NCBI GenBank assembly: GCA_014874385.1
Contig: JACWAE010000057.1
Span: forward strand, 1-37,974
DNA length: 37,974 nucleotides
Reading direction: 5' to 3'
Origin: Dehalococcoidia bacterium
GTDB lineage: Bacteria; Chloroflexota; Dehalococcoidia; SZUA-161
Positions 1 to 8,764 of this stretch are shown piece after piece. Under the pieces are notes generated by a model. The model was not told the DNA's origin and ran no database searches. It was given only the letters and a program-made list of their open reading frames with translations. Both the position numbers and the translations under genes were made by a program. Each line of letters opens with the position of its first letter. The first letter of the stretch is position 1.

Positions 1-356
1 CCCGAATACAATTTGGCCATCCGGTGAGTTCTTTTCAAGTTAACGCGTTCAAGCTAGCAGATATGGCTCTCGATATCGAAGCAGCGAGAAATTTGCTCTA
101 TAAAGCATGCTGGCTTCTGGAAAAGAAGCGTCCTTTCAGCGTAGAGGCTGCTATGGCCAAGCTGTACTGTTCTGAAACCATGCGCAGATGTGTCCAGCAG
201 GCAGTGCAATTGCATGGAGGCTACGGGTTGATGAAAGATTTTAGAGTCGAAAGACTCTATCGGGATCAACGGATTCTAGAGATTGGAGAAGGAACATCGG
301 AAATCCTGCGCATCGTAATAGCTCGCCATATCGGCGTTTCGGGAAGAGGAATGTAG
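1..356 (+). CDS. Acyl-CoA dehydrogenase, C-terminal part (5' end outside window)
   Basis: This is the last ~118 residues of an acyl-CoA dehydrogenase, the FAD enzyme that makes the alpha-beta double bond in acyl-CoA oxidation. The frame is open from base 3 and reads RIQFGHPVSSFQ, the usual RxQFGxP motif, so the GTG at 24 is an internal Val and not a start. HGGYG and an EGTSE motif near the end follow; the Glu of EGT is the family's catalytic base position in medium-chain enzymes. The stop is at 354-356. An XRE regulator starts 13 bases downstream on the same strand, so the two are probably co-transcribed. Substrate cannot be told from this part. Confidence 0.93.
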   Translation, partial: RIQFGHPVSSFQVNAFKLADMALDIEAARNLLYKACWLLEKKRPFSVEAAMAKLYCSETMRRCVQQAVQLHGGYGLMKDFRVERLYRDQRILEIGEGTSEILRIVIARHIGVSGRGM

Positions 357-369
357 GAGGAGGAAGCAA

Positions 370-1059
370 ATGGAACGTAAAAAGCCAAAGCGCGACAATA
401 ATCTCGGCAGTACTGGGTCTTCTCGAAAATGGTCAGCAAAATCTGACGATTTCCTTACTGACTCGACTCGGCTGTCCCAAACCGCCAGACCCGAAGAAAG
501 TGAGTCTCTGGGTGATAGGCTCAGGAAAGCTCGCGAAAAGCGCGGGTTTACTCTTCAGGAACTCAGCAGCCGGACTGGAACAGACGTGGATACCTTGAAA
601 CGCATGGAAGAGAATGAGATGATTCCTCCTCTTGGTGAACTGGTAAGGCTCAGCAAAGCTCTGGAGACCAAGATGAGTTATTTTATCTCTTCCGGTGTCG
701 ACGAACCCATGTGCTTAGTGCGCGCAGACCAGCGTAAGCCTGTTTCTCGCCGTGGTGAAAAAGGAATCGAACGGTATGGCTACTCTTATGAATCGCTAGC
801 TTCGGGGAAAGCGAATCGAATGATGGAGCCTTTCATAGTAACCCTTGTACCCACCGAGGCGGCTGAAACTTCCACGCATGACGGACAGGAGTTCCTTTTT
901 GTTTTGGAGGGTCAAATGATGGCCCGTGTTGGTGATCGGACTGAATTTCTTGGGCCTGGTGATGCTATCTACTATGATTCCAATAATCCGCATTACGTCA
1001 GATGTGTCGGGGAAAACAAGGCCAAGATACTGGCTGTCATTTATCCTGAGCGTCAGTAG
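370..1059 (+). CDS. XRE-family transcriptional regulator with C-terminal cupin sensor
   Basis: A 229-residue DNA-binding regulator. Residues 1-46 are polar and look disordered, a longer leader than usual for this class. Residues ~47-105 form an HTH_3 domain (LGDRLRKAREKRGFTLQELS). Residues ~140-229 form a small cupin barrel with THDGQEFLFVLEG and a PGD-x-IYYDSNNPH stretch, which typically binds a small ligand. A strong Shine-Dalgarno (AGGAGGAGG) precedes ATG370. It follows the acyl-CoA dehydrogenase by 13 bases, so it probably controls that fatty-acid-type operon; the ligand is not evident. It converges on the nitroreductase with only 8 bases between the stops. Confidence 0.9.
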   Translation: MERKKPKRDNNLGSTGSSRKWSAKSDDFLTDSTRLSQTARPEESESLGDRLRKAREKRGFTLQELSSRTGTDVDTLKRMEENEMIPPLGELVRLSKALETKMSYFISSGVDEPMCLVRADQRKPVSRRGEKGIERYGYSYESLASGKANRMMEPFIVTLVPTEAAETSTHDGQEFLFVLEGQMMARVGDRTEFLGPGDAIYYDSNNPHYVRCVGENKAKILAVIYPERQ

Positions 1060-1067
1060 TTGCTCGT

Positions 1068-1637
1068 CTAACCGACGATGATATCATCCAGGGCTCGCTT
1101 TGGTACATGGTGTATCCCTTTGCTATCACGCCAGTACTTGATATCCCCATCATTCCCGACGGTCTCGAGCACTACGGTTTCCTTGGGCTTGCCGAGGGCC
1201 AATACAAGGAGAATCTCATATCGCTGCGGTATATCCAGAGCCTGACGTAGCCCTTGCCTCTTGATGCCACCGAGAATGCATCCCCCAAGACCTTTCTCTG
1301 TTGCGCCAAGAAGTATGCTCTGTGCAGCTATTCCGTGGTCACAACGAAGAGGGTGGCCTATCTGCGTGTCCTCGAGTATTATGATATATGCTGACGGTCT
1401 TTCGCCTTCGGAGGGACCAGGCCAGTCTTTTAGATAGGCGGCCCAGGCAAGATGTGAAAATATCAGAGCATTCTTCTTCGGGTCGCAGGAAAGTATATAT
1501 CTAAGCGGTTGTAGATTGGCCGCTGACGCAGACTGTCGAGCAAGGTCAACAAGCTCTTTCAATGTATCATATTCCACGACGACTTCCTGGTAGAAGCGCC
1601 GGTAGCTCCTATTCATGAGTATCAGCTCTCGTATCAT
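1068..1637 (-). CDS. Nitroreductase family protein (FMN-dependent)
   Basis: A nitroreductase-fold flavoprotein of 189 residues, expected to reduce a nitro, quinone or other acceptor with NAD(P)H; the substrate is unknown. RSYRRF near the N terminus and SASAANLQPLRY fit the FMN-binding pattern, and a Gly-rich GLGGCILGG segment lies near the middle. The frame is open to 1655, but ATG1637 has a GAGGG Shine-Dalgarno eight bases upstream while the start at 1655 has none, so 1637 is preferred. It is the last gene of the minus-strand run that begins with the GntR regulator, but a 192-base gap holding two hairpins separates it from the thiolase, so it may have its own transcript. Confidence 0.85.
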   Translation of the reverse strand: MIRELILMNRSYRRFYQEVVVEYDTLKELVDLARQSASAANLQPLRYILSCDPKKNALIFSHLAWAAYLKDWPGPSEGERPSAYIIILEDTQIGHPLRCDHGIAAQSILLGATEKGLGGCILGGIKRQGLRQALDIPQRYEILLVLALGKPKETVVLETVGNDGDIKYWRDSKGIHHVPKRALDDIIVG

Positions 1638-1655
1638 ATTAGTTCCCTCAATCAT

Positions 1656-1829
1656 GTTACGGATGTGTCTCGGTTATCCAGGTATTTGGGGTCGAGTTAG
1701 CCACAGAACTAGCGGCGCGGAATGCATGATAGTGCATTCTCTTCGGTGAAAGAGAAGTCCATCTGCCTCTTCCTTCGCAAAAGCGTGGTAAAAGGTCTTT
1801 TCCTTGTTCTATCTACTTAATATCCTGAG
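1656..1829 (-). other. Thiolase-nitroreductase spacer with two tandem hairpins
   Basis: No gene is seen. Two perfect inverted repeats lie side by side: GAATGCA/TGCATTC at 1720-1739 with a 6-base loop, and TTCTCTT/AAGAGAA at 1737-1756, overlapping the first by three bases. Neither is followed by a T-run on the minus strand, so they are not classical terminators. They may attenuate or stabilise mRNA between the two genes. Confidence 0.45.
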
Positions 1830-3026
1830 CTAGAGGCCGGCTATACAGACGCTGACCACATTCATAGGAGGGATGCCTCCCATATTATGGGTCAGGCCGA
1901 ACTTGGGGTTCTTTATCTGTCGGGGCCCGGCTTTACCCTGAAGCTGCTTATACATCTCGTACATCATGCGCAGCCCTGAAGCGCCTATAGGGTGCCCGAA
2001 GCACTTAAGACCGCCGTCGGGCTGACAGGGCAGCTTCCCGTCCAGGTCGTAAAACCCCGCCTCAATATCATCCCTGGCTTTGCCCCGCGGCGAGATGCCG
2101 AGGTCTTCATATATGGTAAGCTCAGTGATAGAGAAGCAATCGTGCACTTCCATCATGCTTATCTCTTTTCGAGGGTCCTTTATCCCTGCCTCTTTGTAAG
2201 CCCTCTTGGCGGCATGAACGGTAGTCTCTACATGAGCATAGTCCCATTCGCAGCACATCATCTCCTCTCCAGAGCTCGCAGCGATCTGGAGCGACTTAAC
2301 GTACACCGGGTCAGCCCTGAATTTCTTAGCGATGTCTGCCCGGCAGACAATAGCCGCCGCAGCACCGTCGCTCACTCCGCAGCAGTCGAATAGCCCTAAA
2401 GGCCAGGCCACAATAGGTGCGTTCACCACATCTTCTATGGTCACCTCGCGGCGCAGGTGAGCTTTGGGGTTGAGCGCTCCGTTGTGATGGCTCTTCACGG
2501 TTATTCTGGCCAGGACGTGTTTCCCCTCTTGAGGGGTGAGCCCATACTGCGCAAAATACCTGGTGCCCATCATGGCGAACATCCCCGGGGGGGTATAGTT
2601 GGGGAAGGCGAATCTATGGGATGTGCCTACTTGTGAGTCAGTTTGAGGAAGACCACCGTAACCCGTATCTTTGAGTTTCTCCACACCGACCGCCAAAGCG
2701 ATATCAAAAGCACCGGAAGCAACGCCATAACAAGCGCCCCTCAAGGCCTCCGAGCCGGTAGCGCAGAAATTCTCAACCCTGGTTGCAGGGATGAAGGGCA
2801 GCTTAAGTGTGATAGACAGAGGGATGGCTGATTTCCCCACGGATGTTTCCTCGTAGCAGGTGCCAGACCAGGCGGCCTGGATAGCTTTCTTTTCGATGCC
2901 CGCATCTTCGAGGGCCTCGAGGAAGGCCTCGACCATCAATTTATTGGCGCTCTTATCCCATCGCTCGCCAAACTTGGTGCATCCCATGCCAATGATAGCG
3001 ACCTTATCCTTTATACCTTCTGCCAT
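1830..3026 (-). CDS. Thiolase family protein (SCP-x/archaeal acetyl-CoA acetyltransferase type)
   Basis: A 398-residue thiolase-fold enzyme that would cleave or form a C-C bond in a beta-ketoacyl-CoA. The nucleophile is Cys88 in VENFCATGSEA. HDCF (His295) and KCFGHPIGASG (His345) carry the other conserved residues. It lacks the classical FadA-type C-terminal motif and resembles SCP-x and archaeal thiolases, which usually work with a DUF35 Zn-ribbon/OB protein. The adjacent upstream gene encodes such a DUF35 domain, 35 bases away, supporting a complex. GGGAGGAACC precedes ATG3026. Thiolytic degradation versus retro-aldol cleavage (as in steroid side-chain Ltp2/ChsH2 systems) cannot be decided. 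Confidence 0.9.
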   Translation of the reverse strand: MAEGIKDKVAIIGMGCTKFGERWDKSANKLMVEAFLEALEDAGIEKKAIQAAWSGTCYEETSVGKSAIPLSITLKLPFIPATRVENFCATGSEALRGACYGVASGAFDIALAVGVEKLKDTGYGGLPQTDSQVGTSHRFAFPNYTPPGMFAMMGTRYFAQYGLTPQEGKHVLARITVKSHHNGALNPKAHLRREVTIEDVVNAPIVAWPLGLFDCCGVSDGAAAAIVCRADIAKKFRADPVYVKSLQIAASSGEEMMCCEWDYAHVETTVHAAKRAYKEAGIKDPRKEISMMEVHDCFSITELTIYEDLGISPRGKARDDIEAGFYDLDGKLPCQPDGGLKCFGHPIGASGLRMMYEMYKQLQGKAGPRQIKNPKFGLTHNMGGIPPMNVVSVCIAGL

Positions 3027-3061
3027 GGTTCCTCCCTTTTGAATAAACCTAAAATAGGCCT

Positions 3062-4507
3062 CTAGGCTCGAATCGGTGTTGCTTTCCAGAAGTAGACACA
3101 GAGACGGCGTGCCAGATCGTGGTATTTCCTGCGAAAGCTCATCTCCACAGGCATACCTACCTTGAGTGAGTCGAGCTCGCAGTCATTCAGGTCGAACATC
3201 CATCTGCCGCCACCTTCGAAGTCAACCATGCCGTAGATGGCGGGTGGGCTGGGACTGAAGGCCAAAACATCTCCGGTATAGGTAAACAGGTGTCCCCTCT
3301 TGTCGGAGAACCTATAATCGTCCATCTCATTGACAGCCCCACATTTGGGGTTAGCACATATCTCCTGAGGTGGGTATTGCGGCGTGCCGCAGCGCTTGCA
3401 CTTCGACCCGCAAAGACCCAGGAGCCACCTGCGTTCTCTCCACAGAATTGTCATCTGGGTGGGGCCAACTTCCTCACCGCGGCCGCCAGTATCTATGGGA
3501 AGCACTTCGCGGAAGGTTACGTATTTCTCATAAAGCCCCAGGTCCTTCTTAGAGTCAAGGTGCTTCTTTATGGCCCTTCTATCTTTTATTTTCTTTATGT
3601 TCTTTGTTACCTCGAGGAGCATGGCGTCGCTGCCGTTTCCATAGCTGGCAACAATGATCTTGTCTCCGGCCTTGGCCTCTTCAAGAGCCGCCACCAGTAT
3701 CATGAGGGGATAAGCGGTGCCTGTATTGCCAATAGAGGTAAACAGATGGTCTTGTATCTGGCTACGCTCAAATCCCAGATTCTTGCCAATGCCTGCATGG
3801 GCTCCGATATAAAGGCAGGGGTAAACCACTTTGGCGATGTCCTGAGGCTTGAGGTCGTACTTCTTCATCAACCCAGAGATAGCTTCAGGGATGAACTTAC
3901 TGTAACCTTCGTCTCTGATCCATCTATCCTCCCAGGTACGATTGAACTTGTCCTCCTCAGACCTCCAGTTGTCTGAGAAGTCATAAGAGAGAGAACAAGT
4001 GCCTTCGATGCTGGCGATGACTTCTTTGTCACCCAGCAGCAGGGCAGCGGCACCGTCGCCGTAGATTTCCTCCTGATAGCCACCGGGCTTTCCCAGGCGG
4101 CAATCGGAGGCACAGACCAGGACATTCTTGGCTGAGCCAGAAGATACAGCGTCATAGGCAGAAATCAGTGCTCCGGTTCCAGATTTGAGGGAGGTGGCGA
4201 AATCGGAGGTCCTAACCTCGGGGCGAAGGTCGAGCGCTGTAGCGATTATCCCTGCATTCTGCCTCTCTTTGTAGGGTGTGGTGGTGCTGGCGAAGAACAG
4301 GCCGTCTACCTTATCCCGTTCGAAGCCGTTCAGACAGTCCACGGAGGCAGCCACCGCCATGGTAAGGCTGTCCTCATCGTAGTTTGCCACCGCTTTTTCG
4401 CCCGGAAGCAGCGAAGCTGGATTCAGCCACCCTAGCGCCTGATAGATAGTCATGCGCTGGATGCGGTACAGTGGTACGTAAGCGCCGTACGATGTAATTC
4501 CTACCAC
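3062..4507 (-). CDS. HMG-CoA synthase-like protein fused to a DUF35 Zn-ribbon/OB-fold domain
   Basis: 481 residues. Residues 1-~320 have the ketoacyl/HMG-CoA synthase fold (MVGITSYGAYVPLYRI, GDGAAALLLGD, GNTGTAYPL, SYGNGSDAMLLE). Residues ~366-481 are DUF35: a zinc ribbon with Cys370, Cys373, Cys384 and Cys389, then an OB fold. By-eye alignment of SDFATSLKSGTGAL with archaeal HMG-CoA synthase (…ACKAGTAG…) puts Leu107 where the catalytic Cys normally is. The domain may therefore be non-condensing or use other chemistry. In archaea, thiolase, HMG-CoA synthase and DUF35 form a channelling complex; here two parts are fused and the thiolase is next door. It starts at GTG4507 behind GGAGGG. Confidence 0.88.
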   Translation of the reverse strand: MVGITSYGAYVPLYRIQRMTIYQALGWLNPASLLPGEKAVANYDEDSLTMAVAASVDCLNGFERDKVDGLFFASTTTPYKERQNAGIIATALDLRPEVRTSDFATSLKSGTGALISAYDAVSSGSAKNVLVCASDCRLGKPGGYQEEIYGDGAAALLLGDKEVIASIEGTCSLSYDFSDNWRSEEDKFNRTWEDRWIRDEGYSKFIPEAISGLMKKYDLKPQDIAKVVYPCLYIGAHAGIGKNLGFERSQIQDHLFTSIGNTGTAYPLMILVAALEEAKAGDKIIVASYGNGSDAMLLEVTKNIKKIKDRRAIKKHLDSKKDLGLYEKYVTFREVLPIDTGGRGEEVGPTQMTILWRERRWLLGLCGSKCKRCGTPQYPPQEICANPKCGAVNEMDDYRFSDKRGHLFTYTGDVLAFSPSPPAIYGMVDFEGGGRWMFDLNDCELDSLKVGMPVEMSFRRKYHDLARRLCVYFWKATPIRA

Positions 4508-4565
4508 AATATACCCTCCTTTCTCTGTTTTCGATTTACTTTAAAATTAAAAATTAGTCCTGAAG

Positions 4566-6158
4566 CTAGTATCTGACAGACTTGCCATACTGCTCTCTCA
4601 GGACTGTTTTCAGGACCTTGCCCACCGCGCTGCGTGGCAGGGAATCCACAAAGTCCACCGACCTGGGTTTCTTGTAGCTTGCCAGATGCATCTTACAATA
4701 CTCTATGACCTCCTGCTCGGTAAGCTGCTCTTCAGGCTTGCACACCACCACCGCCTTGACAGATTCGCCCCACTTATCATCATGGACACCTATTACAGCA
4801 CACTCCAGTATCTTGGTGTGCCCATATAGGACTTCTTCGATTTCAGCGGGGTATATGTTCTCCCCTCCGCTAATAATCATGTCCTTCTTTCGATCAACAA
4901 TATAAATGTACTCTTCCGCGTCCTGCCTTACCAGATCGCCTCCGTGAAACCATCCGCCCCTCATAGCCTCCTCGGTAGCCTCAGGATTCTTGTAGTACTC
5001 TGTCATTACCGTCGGGCCGCGGTATGCCGCTTCACCAACCACACCCACAGGGACGTCATTGTCATTATCATCGACAACTCGTATTTCGATGAAAGGCAAT
5101 GGCTTGCCCACCGATGTTTCCCGTCCCTCGCTTTCGCTAGGCCGGAGGCCTGAAACCACAGGGCTCATCTCAGTCTGGCCAAACATATCGAAGACCCTAA
5201 TGTTAGAGAAGTGCTTCCTGATTTGTTTGCGGGTCTCTGTAGGCAGTATTGCCCCTCCGGAAACCCAAAGTTGAAGGGAGCTCGTGTCATATTTATCCAG
5301 GTCAGGCAGCATAAGGAGAAAGTTGGCCATGGCTGGGATCAGTAGGATTGCAGTGACTTTCTCCTTTTGGATGGTCTCCATGATGTTGACAGGATCGAAA
5401 ACCTCCGTAGAGAGTACCAGGGTGGCCCCCAAAAAGAAACATATCTGGGAGAAAGCAAAGGCTGCCAGGTGAAATATGGGAGGAGGGGTGAGGGCAATAG
5501 AGTCTGATAAATCGTGAATCCCCGGTTCGGAGCCAACCCACATCGCTTCTAGCATACACATCACTACTTCGTTCTTGTGGGTTAGCACGGCGCCCTTCGG
5601 CCTGCCTGTGGTTCCCGATGTGTACATTATGAAAGCTGGGTCCTCTTCTTTTATCGGAATGAGCGGTTCGTTATCGGGATACTTTGCAATCCAGGTCTCA
5701 TAATGGAGCATCTCCTTTACCGGCTTATCGGTAAGGGAAATATATTTCTTTACCTTGGGAAGGTCCTTCCTGATATCTTCCACAGTATCCGCGAAAGCCT
5801 CTCCCATGATGAAGGCCTCGGCATCGGAGTTGTCTACTATATATGTGAGCTCTTCCGGATGGAGGCGGAAATTGAGGGGCACGGCCACTCCTCCAATCTT
5901 CGCCAGCGCAAAGTAGGCTTCCATAAACTGGTTGCAGTTATAGGCAAGTATGGCTACTTTGCTACCTTTCTTGATGCCGAGATCCATCAGGCCATGGGCC
6001 AGTCTGTTAATGCGCGCATTGAACTGCTTATAGGTCAATCGGGTATCTCCGTATATCATAGCCTCCCTATCCGGGAACTTGCGAGCACCACGAGCGACCA
6101 TCTCCCCTAAGAGTAGTCTCTTTCCCAAGGCCATCTCTATGGCTTGCTTGCCTCTCAC
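4566..6158 (-). CDS. Acyl-CoA ligase (AMP-forming, long-chain fatty acid-CoA ligase-like)
   Basis: Activates a carboxylic acid to its CoA thioester through an acyl-adenylate. The phosphate-binding motif YTSGTTGRPK is at ~181-190, the hinge region GGENIYPAEIEEVL lies in the C-terminal part, and the catalytic Lys is in PRSAVGK (~516); full length for the family. The frame opens at GTG6164, but GGAGG directly abuts that codon, while GTG6158 lies six bases past it and is the better start (530 residues). It sits between an acyl-CoA dehydrogenase and the HMGS-like/DUF35 gene, so it probably supplies the CoA ester for this operon. Chain length or ring type is not readable from the sequence. Confidence 0.92.
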   Translation of the reverse strand: MRGKQAIEMALGKRLLLGEMVARGARKFPDREAMIYGDTRLTYKQFNARINRLAHGLMDLGIKKGSKVAILAYNCNQFMEAYFALAKIGGVAVPLNFRLHPEELTYIVDNSDAEAFIMGEAFADTVEDIRKDLPKVKKYISLTDKPVKEMLHYETWIAKYPDNEPLIPIKEEDPAFIMYTSGTTGRPKGAVLTHKNEVVMCMLEAMWVGSEPGIHDLSDSIALTPPPIFHLAAFAFSQICFFLGATLVLSTEVFDPVNIMETIQKEKVTAILLIPAMANFLLMLPDLDKYDTSSLQLWVSGGAILPTETRKQIRKHFSNIRVFDMFGQTEMSPVVSGLRPSESEGRETSVGKPLPFIEIRVVDDNDNDVPVGVVGEAAYRGPTVMTEYYKNPEATEEAMRGGWFHGGDLVRQDAEEYIYIVDRKKDMIISGGENIYPAEIEEVLYGHTKILECAVIGVHDDKWGESVKAVVVCKPEEQLTEQEVIEYCKMHLASYKKPRSVDFVDSLPRSAVGKVLKTVLREQYGKSVRY

Positions 6159-6192
6159 CGTCACCCTCCACCAGAATTTGCCTGAAATCGTC

Positions 6193-7983
6193 TTACTGAC
6201 AACAGGTGTATTTCTCAGCCTCTATTATTCTGTTGGCGATGTCTCTTCTAATCTGCACACCGTTTACAGGGATAAACTGCAACGCCTTTCCCAACATATC
6301 CAATTGACTCTTCAGCGTATCCCCCGACTCCATTGCAGCCAGTAGATGGCGAGCATAGTTACCTACTTTAAGCATTGCATCGTTTACATAGAGCTGCACC
6401 ATGTCTGTCTTCGTCTTGGATTGCTCCACGCCGACAGACTCGATGGACTTGAAAGCTCTCAGAAGGCCACTTTCCATAGCGTATACCTCCTGGGCTATGT
6501 CGGCCAATAAGCCCAGAACCTCCTGCTGCTCCTCTATGGCCATTCCATACTTCTGCGCTGCAGTTCCACACAAGAACACAAATATCTTCTTTGCTCGATC
6601 TACGAGCTTGTGCTGGTATTCTAGACAGCTTTCATTTGCGCCAGGAGAGAGAGGCTTCATGGTTGACAGCTTGTCTTTGACATTTTCCGCCTCTGTGAAA
6701 AGCGGTATCTCGTTCTTCAATCCTTTCCTCATCAGCCATCCCGATATAATGACCCTGTTTATCTCGTTTGTCCCTTCAAATATCCTGAACACTCGGTTAT
6801 CACGATAGATTCTCTCGGCGGGATATTCCTCAATAAAACCATAACCTCCATACATTTGAACAGCTTCATCTGCAACATAGCTAAGCATTTCAGAAGCGTA
6901 AACCTTGTTGATAGAACATTCTATGGCGTACTCTGATATGCTTTTCGCTGCACGCCTGCCGGCATCATCGGCGTTTCGGTCAACTGTTTCAAGGATGGCA
7001 TCTACAAGTCCTCCGGTTCTGTATACCATGCTTTCTGCTATGTATATCCTTGTTGCCATCTCAGCTATCTTGTGTTTGATTAAGCCAAATTGGCATATAG
7101 GTTTATTGAACTGCACCCTTTCTTTGGAATACTTTACAGCATTCTCCAGCGCCAGCTTAGCCACGCCTACGGATCCGGCAGCAAGTTTGAATCGCCCCAT
7201 GTCCAGGATATTAAATGCCACTGCATGCCCTCTACCGATTTCAAAAAGCACGTTCTCCACTGGCACTTTAGCACCGTCGAGGAATATGGTGCAGGTAGAG
7301 GAGCCGCGAAGCCCCATCTTTTTCTCCTCGGCCCCAGTGGATATGCCCCCGAAACCTCTCTCTAAGATGAACGCAGTCATCTTATCGCCACCAACCTTAG
7401 CATAGGTGAAGATGATATCAGCGAAGCCTCCGTTGGTGACAAACTGTTTGGTGCCATCTAGTTTGTAATATTTGCCATCAGGTGACAGGACTGCTGTGGT
7501 TTTTATCGACATGGCGTCTGTGCCTGCACCAGGCTCGGTAAGGGCGTAAGCTCCAATCTTTTCACCTCGGGCTATGAAGGGAAGGTATTTCTCCTTTTGG
7601 GCCTTATTGCCGAAATATATAAGTGGTTCCGAGCCTATCCCGGTATGGTCGTTAAGAGTTAAGCCAAACGAACCTGCTGCCGAACAGTGCTCAACAATTA
7701 GCAGGGCAGTTATCATGTCCATTTGCGAGCCGCCGTATTGTTCTTCTATCTCAGCTCCCAACAGCCCCAATTCCCCAGCCTGGAGCATGAGTTTACGGCT
7801 CAGTTCCCAGTCTTTGTGCTCTAGCTTCTCTATGTTGGGTGTTACCTCATTTTTCACAAAGCGCTCCGTGGTAGTGATTATCATCTGGTGCTCTTCATTG
7901 AAATCTTCAGGCGTAAACACCTCTCTGGCAGGCACATCCTCCAGGAAAAATGAGGCACCTTTTCTGATCAACTTCTCTTTCAT
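6193..7983 (-). CDS. Acyl-CoA dehydrogenase with C-terminal extension
   Basis: A 596-residue FAD acyl-CoA dehydrogenase. Residues ~25-415 carry the core: YALTEPGAGTDA (flavin/substrate loop), QFNKPICQFG, QMYGGYGFIEEYPAERIYRD and the catalytic-base motif IFEGTNE (Glu403). Residues ~420-596 are an extra helical region like that of very-long-chain/ACAD9-type enzymes, often linked to dimerisation or membrane contact. GGAGGG precedes ATG7983. It is the second gene of the operon, 42 bases after the GntR regulator gene, and would make the first oxidation step on the CoA ester produced by the neighbouring ligase. Confidence 0.93.
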   Translation of the reverse strand: MKEKLIRKGASFFLEDVPAREVFTPEDFNEEHQMIITTTERFVKNEVTPNIEKLEHKDWELSRKLMLQAGELGLLGAEIEEQYGGSQMDMITALLIVEHCSAAGSFGLTLNDHTGIGSEPLIYFGNKAQKEKYLPFIARGEKIGAYALTEPGAGTDAMSIKTTAVLSPDGKYYKLDGTKQFVTNGGFADIIFTYAKVGGDKMTAFILERGFGGISTGAEEKKMGLRGSSTCTIFLDGAKVPVENVLFEIGRGHAVAFNILDMGRFKLAAGSVGVAKLALENAVKYSKERVQFNKPICQFGLIKHKIAEMATRIYIAESMVYRTGGLVDAILETVDRNADDAGRRAAKSISEYAIECSINKVYASEMLSYVADEAVQMYGGYGFIEEYPAERIYRDNRVFRIFEGTNEINRVIISGWLMRKGLKNEIPLFTEAENVKDKLSTMKPLSPGANESCLEYQHKLVDRAKKIFVFLCGTAAQKYGMAIEEQQEVLGLLADIAQEVYAMESGLLRAFKSIESVGVEQSKTKTDMVQLYVNDAMLKVGNYARHLLAAMESGDTLKSQLDMLGKALQFIPVNGVQIRRDIANRIIEAEKYTCCQ

Positions 7984-8025
7984 AGCTTCCCTCCTCGAAT
8001 ATTTTATTATTGTTATATATAGGAC

Positions 8026-8691
8026 CTACTTCTTGATATGAGTTCGTGTGTTGTTGAGAGCGAACTCCTTCTCGTTTTGAGCGTATTCACGGATAACCTT
8101 ACATGCCAGGGCGGCGTTTCCCTCCTCAATATATTTTACGGCATCCTGGAAATACACTACATTTCTTTTGAGGTCCTCTTTCCTTCGAGCCAGAGAGGCA
8201 AATTGGATACGGCGCGCGCTTGGCTCCAAGTCTCGGAGTAATCTGGCCAGCAAGGGGTCTTTGGCTGCCTCAATCTCGACTACAAAAAATTCAAAAATAG
8301 CATTATAATAATCATAGGTATCACCCTTCAGGGCACAGGCTTCTATTTTACTCAAGGAACGGCGAATTGGTGTAAGATCCTTTCTGGTCCTGTTCTGGGC
8401 GGCCTTTCTGGTTGCTAAGGCTAATAATTCTATCAGAATATCATAGAGGCGGTCGATGAAGGGAACTGATAATTCGCTGACCTTGGCACCGCGGCGGGGT
8501 ACAAGCTTCACCAATCGCTTATTTTCCAATATACGCAGTGCTGCCCTGATCGGCCCTCTGCTGACGCCAAGCTCACGTGCCAGTTTTGTTTCTAAGATTC
8601 TCTCTCCAGGAGACAATTGCCCTCGGATTATTCGATTTGATAGATATTCGGCTACTTGTTCATCAAGATTTTCTAGGGGCTTAAATTTCAC
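8026..8691 (-). CDS. GntR-family (FadR/FCD) transcriptional regulator
   Basis: 221 residues. Residues ~5-70 form the GntR winged helix (QVAEYLSNRIIRGQLSPGERI, ELGVSRGPIRAALRILE). Residues ~80-215 are the helical FCD ligand-binding domain, which usually senses an organic acid or acyl-CoA. It starts at GTG8691 with GGAGGA nine bases upstream. It is the first gene of the acyl-CoA operon and lies just downstream of a 15-bp palindrome at 8750-8764 that contains the -35 boxes of two divergent promoters. Autoregulation plus control of the broken divergent oxidoreductase is the simplest reading. Confidence 0.92.
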   Translation of the reverse strand: MKFKPLENLDEQVAEYLSNRIIRGQLSPGERILETKLARELGVSRGPIRAALRILENKRLVKLVPRRGAKVSELSVPFIDRLYDILIELLALATRKAAQNRTRKDLTPIRRSLSKIEACALKGDTYDYYNAIFEFFVVEIEAAKDPLLARLLRDLEPSARRIQFASLARRKEDLKRNVVYFQDAVKYIEEGNAALACKVIREYAQNEKEFALNNTRTHIKK

Positions 8692-8726
8692 TTAGAGAAA
8701 TCCTCCGACAATCTAATCCGGATGTG

Positions 8727-8755
8727 AATATATATGACATTTTGTAAATTGTCAA
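8727..8755 (-). promoter_or_regulatory. Sigma-70 type promoter of the GntR/acyl-CoA operon
   Basis: Read on the minus strand: -35 TTGACA (8755-8750), a 17-base spacer, and -10 TATATT (8732-8727). A transcript would start near 8720, ~30 bases before the GTG start. The -35 lies inside the palindrome at 8750-8764. Confidence 0.75.
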
Positions 8756-8764
8756 CAGTTGACA
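8750..8764. promoter_or_regulatory. Perfect 15-bp palindrome, probable GntR operator
   Basis: TGTCAACAGTTGACA has two perfect 7-bp arms around a single central A. Each arm supplies the TTGACA -35 box of one of two divergent promoters, so a bound dimer would block both. FCD-type GntR proteins commonly bind short TGT-N-ACA-like palindromes, and a GntR gene lies 59 bases away. Assignment to that regulator is inferred. Confidence 0.7.

Noticed and set aside
24-356. GTG24 as a gene start for a 110-residue protein
   Set aside because: The frame is open to the window edge and the upstream codons encode the conserved RxQFG motif, so the gene is only cut by the window.
3290-3976. 228-residue plus-strand open frame
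   Set aside because: It is antisense to the HMGS-like/DUF35 gene, which has clear motifs, a start signal and family domains.
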